Of a stretch of DNA of 64,000 bases, positions 56,943 through 64,000 are shown piece by piece (position 1 is the first letter of the stretch; each line of letters begins with the position of its first letter). Both the position numbers and the translations under genes were made by a program. The stretch spans positions 1-64,000 of the forward strand of contig JACCVV010000067.1 in the NCBI GenBank assembly GCA_013697955.1, given 5' to 3'. The DNA is from Tatlockia sp. (GTDB lineage Bacteria > Pseudomonadota > Gammaproteobacteria > Legionellales > Legionellaceae). The notes beneath the pieces were generated by a model. It saw only the letters and a list, made by a program, of their open reading frames with translations. It ran no database searches and was not told the DNA's origin.

Positions 56943-58229
56943 TTATTCATGAAATTGTTCTCTTTCAGTACTATTATTCAAAGCTGTAGTTGATGTCTCT
57001 CCCTGTGTAATCGTGTTTTGAACCGCATCGAAATAACCTGTTCCAACAAAGGCTTGATGTTTGGTGGCTCTAAACCCTTGATTTTCAAACGACATTTCTC
57101 TTTGTTGCATACGAGAATAAGCCAACATCCCCTCTTCTCGGTAGGCTCTTGCAATTTCAAACATGGAAAGATTTAAACAGTGCCATCCAGCTAAGGTAAT
57201 AAATTGGAATTTGTAACCTAATTCAAATAACTGTTCTCTGAAAGTTCCTAACTCATTATCGTTTAGATTTGCCTGCCAGTTAAACGAGGGGGAACAATTA
57301 TAGGATAACAATTTACCGGGGAATTTTTCATGGATGGCGGTTGCAAACATGCGAGCCTGATCAATATCTGGTTTGGAAGTTTCAAACCAAATCAAATCTG
57401 CATAAGGCGCATAAGAAAGGCCTCTGCTAATAGCCTGCTCAATTCCGTTTTTTACATAATAAAAACCTTCAGAAGAACGCTTGCCAGTTAGGAATAACTG
57501 ATCGTTTTTATCGAAATCACTAGTAATTAAATTGGCGGAATCTGCATCTGTTCTAGCAATAATTAAGGTGGGTACATCTGATATATCAGTAGCCAGCCTT
57601 GCCGCAACCAGTTTATTGATTGCTTCGTTTGTGGGAATGAGTACTTTTCCGCCCATGTGTCCGCATTTTTTTGCTGAAGAAAGCTGATCCTCAAAATGAA
57701 CTGCGGCCGCCCCAGCCTTAATCATGTGTTTCATTAATTCAAAGGCGTTTAAATTTCCACCAAAACCGGCTTCCGCGTCTGCAATAATTGGAACAAACCA
57801 ATCAATGCTTTGATCGTTTTCTAAAGAATAAATTTCATCAGTTCTTTGTAAGGCATTATTTATACATTCAACTAATCTTGGTACTGAATCAACTGGATAT
57901 AAACTTTGATCAGGATACATTTGTCCGGAAGAATTATTATCCCCTGCAACCTGCCAACCAGAACAATAAATAGCCTGTAGCCCAGCTTGAACAGCTTGAA
58001 CAGCTTGATTACCCGTTAAACAACCTAAAGCTGTTACTGGTTTGTTTTCCTGGAGCTGATTCCAGAATCGTTGCGCACCATGTTTAGCCAAGCTATGCTC
58101 AATTTTGATTGAGGGTCTGAGTTTAACTACCTCATCGGCACTATAGGGGCGTTTAATTCCGTCCCAGCGAAGATTCGATTTCCAATCCTTGTTTAATTGA
58201 TTAATTTGTTCTTGCTGGTTTATAGTCAT
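56943..58229 (-). CDS. aceA: Isocitrate lyase
   Basis: Splits isocitrate to glyoxylate and succinate. The catalytic signature is [11 protein letters not shown]; also [35 protein letters not shown] and [13 protein letters not shown]. It is 428 aa, the E. coli-like length. The start overlaps the aceB stop by 4 bases (ATGA). With malate synthase it lets the cell grow on acetate or fatty acids. Confidence 0.96.
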   Translation of the reverse strand: MTINQQEQINQLNKDWKSNLRWDGIKRPYSADEVVKLRPSIKIEHSLAKHGAQRFWNQLQENKPVTALGCLTGNQAVQAVQAGLQAIYCSGWQVAGDNNSSGQMYPDQSLYPVDSVPRLVECINNALQRTDEIYSLENDQSIDWFVPIIADAEAGFGGNLNAFELMKHMIKAGAAAVHFEDQLSSAKKCGHMGGKVLIPTNEAINKLVAARLATDISDVPTLIIARTDADSANLITSDFDKNDQLFLTGKRSSEGFYYVKNGIEQAISRGLSYAPYADLIWFETSKPDIDQARMFATAIHEKFPGKLLSYNCSPSFNWQANLNDNELGTFREQLFELGYKFQFITLAGWHCLNLSMFEIARAYREEGMLAYSRMQQREMSFENQGFRATKHQAFVGTGYFDAVQNTITQGETSTTALNNSTEREQFHE

Positions 58230-59836
58230 TTTCCTTCCTTCCTGTATTGATTAACTAACAAGGTATATGCAGGTAACGTTAAAAATTCATCAAAATCGTC
58301 GTTAAGGATCATTCCCACAAATAATAGGAACGCCTCCTCAAATTTGGACTTTAGAAAAACTTCTGCACTCATACTAGCCTTAATTTTCCCTAATTCATTT
58401 TCCGCAAAATTTTCAAAAAGATTTTTTTCAAATCGTCGACCATCAGCAAGGACAACTGCAAATTTTAACCATTGCCACAACTGGGCGCGGCAAATTTCTG
58501 CCGTGGCTGCATCTTCCATCAAATTATTGATTGGGACACAACCATTTCCCATTAACCAGGAATTTAAATATTGTATGCCAACACTAATATTTGACCGAAT
58601 ACCTGCTTCGCTAATTTCACCCTTTGGAACAGATAATAAATCATTTTTCCCGATAGGATATTGAGGCTGTGGTTTTGCAATCTGATTAGCTCCGGGCATC
58701 AATTCATTAAAGGCTTCAAGTGCAATAGGAATTAAGCCAGGATGAGCAACCCAAGTGCCATCATGTCCTGCAGATGCCTCACGTTTTTTATCAGCAAAGA
58801 CTTTTTCCATGGCGATAGCATTCGCATTGTCATCCCCTTTAATTGGAATTTGTGCCGCCATTCCGCCCATTGCATGAACGGCGCGGCGATGACAGGTTGC
58901 TATTAATAAACGCACATAAGATTGTAAAAAATGAGTAGTCATTGTTACTTGTTGTCGGTCAGGAAGAACAAAATCCGCATGATTTCTGAACTTTTTAATA
59001 AAACTGAAAATATAATCCCATCGTCCGCAATTGAGGCCTGCAGAATGTTCTTTTAATTCAAATAAAATTTCATCCATTTCAAAGGCAGCGCTAATTGTTT
59101 CAATTAATACGGTAGCCCTTATTGTTCCATCGGGAATATCAAGCAACTGCTGGGCGCGACAAAAAATTTTATTCCATAATCGGGCTTCAAGATGGGATTC
59201 CATTTTAGGTAAATAGAAATAAGGTCCAGAGCCTTGAGTAATTAAGTTTCTGGCATTATGGAAAAAATATAATCCAAAATCGAATATAGAGGCTGAAACG
59301 GGATTTCCATCAATTAATAAATTTTCTTCATAAAGATGCCAGCCGCGCGGGCGTACCATTAGAGTTGCAGTAGTAGAATTGAGTTTATATTCTTTATTAT
59401 TTTCAGGATTTTTAAAACTTATAGTTTTATCCACCGCATCACAGAGGTTTATTTGCCCTTGAATGCAGTTTTCCCAGGTAGGTGAATTTGAATCCTCAAA
59501 ATCCGCCATGAAGACTTTGGCACCACTGTTCAACGCATTGATAATCATTTTGCGATCAACCGGTCCTGTTATTTCTACACGTCTATCCATAAGATCAGCC
59601 GGAATTTTAGCTCCCTTCCAATCGGAGTTTCTCACATTTTCTGTTTCTTTTAGAAAGTCAGGTAGAATTCCCTGGTCATATAATTTTTGCTTTTCCCGTC
59701 TTAGATTAAGTAGAGATTGGCGTTCATCTCTAAATTCCACTTCGAGAGTTTTTATAAATTCAAGTGCGTCTTTAGTCAGAATTTTCTCATGCGCGCTTGA
59801 TAATTCGGGTAGTATCGAGACTGTAGAATTAGTCAT
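58226..59836 (-). CDS. aceB: Malate synthase A
   Basis: Condenses glyoxylate and acetyl-CoA to malate. It is 536 aa, the A-type length. Recognisable blocks: [68 protein letters not shown], and the C-terminal [19 protein letters not shown]. It is first in the aceB-aceA operon. No aceK or iclR gene is nearby in the window. The gap upstream is 100 bases. Confidence 0.96.
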   Translation of the reverse strand: MTNSTVSILPELSSAHEKILTKDALEFIKTLEVEFRDERQSLLNLRREKQKLYDQGILPDFLKETENVRNSDWKGAKIPADLMDRRVEITGPVDRKMIINALNSGAKVFMADFEDSNSPTWENCIQGQINLCDAVDKTISFKNPENNKEYKLNSTTATLMVRPRGWHLYEENLLIDGNPVSASIFDFGLYFFHNARNLITQGSGPYFYLPKMESHLEARLWNKIFCRAQQLLDIPDGTIRATVLIETISAAFEMDEILFELKEHSAGLNCGRWDYIFSFIKKFRNHADFVLPDRQQVTMTTHFLQSYVRLLIATCHRRAVHAMGGMAAQIPIKGDDNANAIAMEKVFADKKREASAGHDGTWVAHPGLIPIALEAFNELMPGANQIAKPQPQYPIGKNDLLSVPKGEISEAGIRSNISVGIQYLNSWLMGNGCVPINNLMEDAATAEICRAQLWQWLKFAVVLADGRRFEKNLFENFAENELGKIKASMSAEVFLKSKFEEAFLLFVGMILNDDFDEFLTLPAYTLLVNQYRKEGK

Positions 59837-59938
59837 TGTCCGGGTGCCTTATTTTTTTAACACTCTATTATTAAATTAAATTTTTAATTTTAGCAATGCT
59901 GTTTTCAGGCAATATCTATGCCAAACCTCAAACAGAGT

Positions 59939-61252
59939 CTAGGCAGTCAAGGGAGACTCCTTAACGGTATTATGGTTATGCGGATGATCAGGATGCGATT
60001 CTTTTAGAAAAAAAAGGGTAATAATTAAACTTGCAAAATAACAGCAGGGCATGACCAGTAATGCATTGTTATAGCTCTGAACAGAGTATATCGGCACGTC
60101 GTTAACCATGGTCGAAGAGCTATTATAAAGTATGATGCCAACAATTGGCTGAAAAATGGCGCCACCTAAAAGTACAGATAGATTGTTAAATCCTGAAGCA
60201 GTACCAACAAACTCAGGTTTATTAATATCTTTTACAACTGCAAAACTCACCGTCTGCCCGCCCGAGCCGAATCCAAGCATGAAAAGCACAAGATACATCC
60301 AATTAAGGGGTACATTTGGCATATATAATAAGATTAGGGTAGCACTAAGACCAAATAAAGAACTGATACCTAAGGATAAACGTCGGCTGGAACATAGATC
60401 GCTTAACCATCCCAGCAGAGGACTACCCACTCCGATACCAAGCCAGATCATGCTGCATAAGCCTGAAGCTACAATAATAGAGGTTTGATATTTTTGTTGA
60501 AGGTAGGGAACGCCCCAAAGCGCAGCAAAAACAGCAATTGGAGTCCATATTGTGAATGAATAGGCTCCAATGATCCAGGTATACGACCTGCGGCAAACAC
60601 TTAAAAGCCGTTGCCATTCTTCTTTTATATGGGGCTTTTGTCTTTTTTCGTGATGAGGATGTGGATAATCCCTGATGACAATCCACATTAAAGCTGCCAG
60701 GCACAGGCCAATAAAAGCAAGAATAAAACTCGCATTTCGCCAGCCTACACTCTCTACCAGGGCAGCAAGCGGCACTTCACCAAACATAGCTCCTACAGAA
60801 CTCATCAGCTGGGCTATGCCTGCCAAAAAAGCAAATTGTTGCGGTGGAAACCAACGCGATACAAGAACCAATACGCCGATAAAAGAAAAAGCTGAGGCCA
60901 TACCAATTAGAAAACGTCCTAAGGCTGCCGTAATTAAACTATCTGTTGATGCAAAAAAGAAAGAACCAATCGCACACATAATCAAAGCAAAGGTCATTAG
61001 TTTGCGGGGTCCATAACGATCAAAAAGTAAACCGGCCGGCAATTGCATTGGTGCGTAAGCATAAAAATAAAAAGCAGACACAATACCAAATCCTGCAGCA
61101 CTGACCTGAAAAGTTTTCATCATTGATTCAGCCATAACTGAAGGGGCTACCTGGAGTACGAATTCATATAGGTAGAAGGTGGCTGATAAAAGAAAAACAA
61201 CGTAGGCAGAAAATTTCCCAGGTTGTTGATAGCTAAGATTTTCTGTATTCAA
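59939..61252 (-). CDS. MFS transporter
   Basis: 437 aa with about 12 membrane helices. Family marks: FYFYAYAPMQLPAGLLFDRYGPRKLM (the D-R-x-G-x-R/K loop between TM2 and TM3) and ALGRFLIGMASAFSFIG. The N-terminus FYLYEFVLQVAPSVMAESMM is typical of a group well represented in Legionella, where related carriers (Pht family) import amino acids or nucleosides into bacteria in the phagosome. Substrate unknown here. The start is a TTG without a clear ribosome site; no nearby ATG is available. The C-terminus is histidine-rich (ESHPDHPHNHN). Confidence 0.85.
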   Translation of the reverse strand: MNTENLSYQQPGKFSAYVVFLLSATFYLYEFVLQVAPSVMAESMMKTFQVSAAGFGIVSAFYFYAYAPMQLPAGLLFDRYGPRKLMTFALIMCAIGSFFFASTDSLITAALGRFLIGMASAFSFIGVLVLVSRWFPPQQFAFLAGIAQLMSSVGAMFGEVPLAALVESVGWRNASFILAFIGLCLAALMWIVIRDYPHPHHEKRQKPHIKEEWQRLLSVCRRSYTWIIGAYSFTIWTPIAVFAALWGVPYLQQKYQTSIIVASGLCSMIWLGIGVGSPLLGWLSDLCSSRRLSLGISSLFGLSATLILLYMPNVPLNWMYLVLFMLGFGSGGQTVSFAVVKDINKPEFVGTASGFNNLSVLLGGAIFQPIVGIILYNSSSTMVNDVPIYSVQSYNNALLVMPCCYFASLIITLFFLKESHPDHPHNHNTVKESPLTA

Positions 61253-61378
61253 GGTTGGGTCTTATTTATAAAAAAGCACATTACACCTTAAGCTAATTTC
61301 CTTTGTCAATCACTATCGTTATTCGAGTATTGAAAATGCAAAATTATGATTTAAAGAGAGTAGTAAAATGAATAGGAG

Positions 61379-62497
61379 TCAAGTTTTCCCAAGGCTTAGG
61401 CCCGGATAAATTGCGCCTAAAATTGTTGGCTTTTTGGAGCCAGTGATTTGACCTAAATCAATTGGGGTATAGCTTAGCGTTTTTTCAGCAAACCAGGCAA
61501 ACATTAGTGCTTCAATGAAATCTGGATCAATATTAATTTGCTCAGTACTTTGAACATCAATTTCAGGCAGCAGTTTGGCTAAGGCTTTAATCAAAGCGAG
61601 ATTATGAGCACCGCCTCCACAAATAAAAAGTTTATTCACTGGAATCGACTGTTCTTGCAAAGGCTTTGCAATTGACATTGCCGTCAACATTAATAAAGTA
61701 GCCTGCACATCGACAGGGGCATATGACGATTGTAAAAATTGTGATAGCCAATCGAGAGAAAAATATTCTTTCCCGATGCTTTTAGGCTTGTGACGTTGAA
61801 AATAGGGATCTGCTAAAAGGCTATCAAGCAGAGAATTAATCACATTGCCTGATGCTGCCCAATCTCCATTTTTATCGTAGTCATAATTTCGATTCTGTTT
61901 GATCCAGCCATCCATTAAACAATTCCCAGGACCTAGATCATAACCACTCACCTCCGATTCATTAGCAAGAAAACTTAAGTTGGCGATGCCGCCAATATTT
62001 ACAACAGCAAGGGGGTATTGTTGTTTTTTGAATAGGGCTTGATGGTAAAGGGGCGCAAACGGTGCCCCTTGTCCCCCAACTACCAAATCACGAGTTCTAA
62101 AATCTGCTACCACAGTTATTCCTGTCAATTCAGCAATAGTATGAGCGCAGCCTGATTGCAAAGTATAAGGAATGTCAGCCGTTGCATCATGGCAAAGTGT
62201 TTGCCCGTGGCTTCCTATCGCTTTGATTGCAGCAGCAGGTATATTAACTTTATTTAATAGTTCGAGGGCGGCTGTGGCGAATTCCTTTCCTAAAAGAGTA
62301 TTTAACTGACAATAATGTTTAAAATCCCTCAATTCTCCATTGATTACCAAATTTAGATAGTTTTTTGCTTCTACGCTGTATGGCCTGGTCAGACCGCCAA
62401 TAAAAAAATTTGAAGAAAAATCAATAATTGCAGCATCAATTCCATCCATACTGGTTCCAGACATTAAGCCCATAAAAACATTTTGATTAGTGGTCAT
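61379..62497 (-). CDS. anmK: Anhydro-N-acetylmuramic acid kinase
   Basis: Phosphorylates and opens 1,6-anhydroMurNAc during murein recycling. FMGLMSGTSMDGIDAAIIDF is the ATP-binding start; IGSHGQTLCHD, VADFRTRDLVVGGQGAPFAPLYH, VNIGGIANLSF and YDLGPGNCLMD follow. It is 372 aa from ATG 62497. A TTG five codons upstream is the other option. No other recycling gene is nearby. Confidence 0.95.
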   Translation of the reverse strand: MTTNQNVFMGLMSGTSMDGIDAAIIDFSSNFFIGGLTRPYSVEAKNYLNLVINGELRDFKHYCQLNTLLGKEFATAALELLNKVNIPAAAIKAIGSHGQTLCHDATADIPYTLQSGCAHTIAELTGITVVADFRTRDLVVGGQGAPFAPLYHQALFKKQQYPLAVVNIGGIANLSFLANESEVSGYDLGPGNCLMDGWIKQNRNYDYDKNGDWAASGNVINSLLDSLLADPYFQRHKPKSIGKEYFSLDWLSQFLQSSYAPVDVQATLLMLTAMSIAKPLQEQSIPVNKLFICGGGAHNLALIKALAKLLPEIDVQSTEQINIDPDFIEALMFAWFAEKTLSYTPIDLGQITGSKKPTILGAIYPGLSLGKT

Positions 62498-62586
62498 TTT
62501 TCTTATTCTCAAATAACTTGAACTCTCTAATTATTTGTCTAAACTAGAGTCATCTTTCTCAAAAAGGTTTGTTCTTTTGGACATAT

Positions 62587-63771
62587 ATGCATAATAAAGC
62601 AACACCTTTTTGGTTTATCGGTTTTTTATCAGCCTTTTCTTTGCTCTCTTTTGATTTATATCAACCTGCACTTCCAGCCATAACTGAGCATTTTAATACA
62701 ACTCACTCATTAGGTCAGTTAACTTTAAGTTTATTTTTCCTGGTTTTTGGTCTATCTCAAATTATCTGGGGGCCATTGATTGATCATTTTGGTCGCAGGA
62801 CTACTTTAAGAATAAGCTTGTTCATTTTTTTTGCTGCAACCATTGTTTGTATTTTTGCAACAACTATAAACGTTTTGATTATTGGAAGAGTTCTACAAGG
62901 TTTTGCAGTCTGTTGTTCATCAGTGGTTGCTTTTTCCTCAACCAGAGATTACGAAGATAGCACTGAAAGGGCCAGAGTTTTTTCCCATATATCCATGATA
63001 GTGTCCGTCTCTCCTATCTTTGCCCCCTTAATTGGCTCTTTAATTTTTATTTATTACGGCTGGCACGCAATTTTTGTTCTGATGTTGTTACTGGGTGCTT
63101 TATTATATTTGGTCTCTCTTTTTATATTGAAAGAATCGCCGTTCTGGAAAAAAACTGACAATAGTTTTCGTTTATATTCCTCATTAGCCAATTATAAAGA
63201 GCTTCTTAGACACCCTCAATTGTGGTTCGGCACTGTAATTATCACTTCATCCTTTAGTTGCATCATGATAATAATCGTTAATGCCTCCTATTTGATAATT
63301 GATAATTTAAATCATTCACCACTATTTTTCTCAATACTTTTTGCTAGTAATGGCTTAATGATCATTCTTGGAAACTTTTTGGGTATCCAGTTAAGAAAAA
63401 AAAGACCAATTTCCTGGTCAATTCATTTTGGAAGTTTGATCATGGTATTCGGAGCCTTAATCATGCTCCTTGCTTTCTTTGTTTTAGGTTTCAAGATAAT
63501 TAGTTTAATGCCAGTGATGCTAATTAGCTTAGGAGTTAGCATACTTAGTCCGGCTACCTACTCATTGGCTTTAACGGATTTCGACAAACAGGCGGCGACT
63601 GCAACTGCCTTTATTAACACTTTCCGAATGACTATTGGCGCCACCATTGCCGGAATTTTAAGCGCTTTTATTCCTAACGACGTTAAAATCCTGGCTCTTG
63701 GCTTATTACTTTGTTCGCTGATCTGTTGGATTTTTTCTCTCTTTATTACCGAAAGCCCAAGAAAGAGTTGA
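62587..63771 (+). CDS. Bcr/CflA-family multidrug efflux MFS transporter
   Basis: About 394 aa with 12 membrane helices. The N-terminus SFDLYQPALPAITEHFNTT and the loop WGPLIDHFGRRTTL are Bcr/CflA signatures, as is GRVLQGFAVCCSSVVAFSSTRDYED. Probably exports drugs or small molecules. ATG 62587 is preferred; a TTG six codons upstream extends the frame but has the AAAAAGG right against it. Divergent from anmK. Confidence 0.88.
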   Translation: MHNKATPFWFIGFLSAFSLLSFDLYQPALPAITEHFNTTHSLGQLTLSLFFLVFGLSQIIWGPLIDHFGRRTTLRISLFIFFAATIVCIFATTINVLIIGRVLQGFAVCCSSVVAFSSTRDYEDSTERARVFSHISMIVSVSPIFAPLIGSLIFIYYGWHAIFVLMLLLGALLYLVSLFILKESPFWKKTDNSFRLYSSLANYKELLRHPQLWFGTVIITSSFSCIMIIIVNASYLIIDNLNHSPLFFSILFASNGLMIILGNFLGIQLRKKRPISWSIHFGSLIMVFGALIMLLAFFVLGFKIISLMPVMLISLGVSILSPATYSLALTDFDKQAATATAFINTFRMTIGATIAGILSAFIPNDVKILALGLLLCSLICWIFSLFITESPRKS

Positions 63772-63817
63772 TGTAAAGTCTTTTTCTTAAGCTCTAGTTA
63801 TTTGATGACATGAGGCT

Positions 63818-64000
63818 TTAATTGTTTTTATTTTTATCGGTAGGTTCAATATTAAAACATCGATAAAAATTTTCAGTCGTATGCTTTGCAATTTCTTCAA
63901 AGCTAACTTGTCGTAATTCGCTTAAAGCCTCGGCAACGTATTTAACGAGAGCGGGATGATTTTGCTTTCCCCGAAAAGGGACGGGCGCAAGATAGGGCGA
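63818..64000 (-). CDS. TatD-family hydrolase (3' end, partial)
   Basis: The last 60 residues of a TatD/YcfH-type metal-dependent DNase, running off the right edge. It reads SPYLAPVPFRGKQNHPALV, then KYVAEALSELRQVSFEEIAK and HTTENFYRCF, the standard C-terminus (Asp-SPYLAP and RGKxNxP). The enzyme is generally a 3'-5' exonuclease or deoxyribonuclease. The final residues (IEPTDKNKNN) are polar. Complete gene lies outside the window. Confidence 0.9.
   Translation of the reverse strand, partial: SPYLAPVPFRGKQNHPALVKYVAEALSELRQVSFEEIAKHTTENFYRCFNIEPTDKNKNN

Noticed and set aside
1-64000. CRISPR arrays, rRNA operons, prophage
   Set aside because: No regularly spaced direct repeats, rRNA-like sequence or phage structural genes were seen anywhere in the window.

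Overview
The window looks like an AT-rich gammaproteobacterial chromosome, most probably a Legionella species or close relative. The housekeeping genes are clearly gammaproteobacterial: rlmD-relA, scpA-scpB-rluB, phoH-ybeY-corC, gyrA-serC-aroA-cmk-rpsA, lapA-lapB-pyrF, aceB-aceA and yqjD-yqjE-yqjK-like genes. They alternate with orphan proteins of the kind Legionellales use as secreted effectors: a roughly 1,400-residue helical-repeat protein, a small charged protein ending in a CaaX-like box, an exported papain-fold protein and a cysteine-paired beta-propeller. Genus is inferred from protein character and gene order, not from rRNA.

Layout. 1-950: AT-rich, with a possible IS21-type end at the left edge and a small Gln/Gly repeat protein. 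950-3,780: two exported proteins, a DUF4142 lipoprotein and a 726-residue protein of unknown function. 3,830-12,530 (minus): relA, rlmD, rluB, scpB, scpA, trpS, yciO and rnm, several with overlapping ends. 12,660-20,960 (plus): a lone receiver protein, phoH-ybeY-corC, cpxR-cpxA, a dicarboxylate/amino-acid symporter, and a nucleoside-salvage operon (cdd, xapA-like, deoC) behind a clear sigma-70 promoter. 21,060-24,230: three orphan genes. 24,280-38,050 (minus): ubiA-ubiC, a fimT-like pseudopilin, family-4 uracil-DNA glycosylase, pyrF, a DegT aminotransferase, lapB, lapA, rpsA, cmk, aroA, serC and gyrA. 38,330: gltA behind a TTGACT-17-TATAGT promoter.

The accessory stretch is about 39,600-56,900. 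It holds the propeller protein, the CaaX-like protein, a PAS-PAS hybrid histidine kinase with Hpt, an FAD oxidoreductase, a small membrane protein preceded by a probable leader peptide, a decayed gene (46,839-47,397), a secreted protein, a 2OG-Fe(II) oxygenase, the giant repeat protein, photolyase with a small basic partner, a frameshifted exported beta-carbonic anhydrase, and a YqjD/YqjE/YqjK-like membrane operon with a sigma-S-like -10. From 56,900 to the end: the glyoxylate bypass (aceB-aceA), two MFS transporters, anmK and the 3' end of a tatD-family gene.

No rRNA, convincing tRNA, CRISPR array or complete insertion sequence was seen. I did not find a multi-gene undescribed system. The best leads are single loci: the CaaX-like protein, the permuted papain-like exported protein, the giant repeat protein, the leader-peptide arrangement at 46,011, the Fe-S-like cysteine motif in TrpRS, and the two broken genes.
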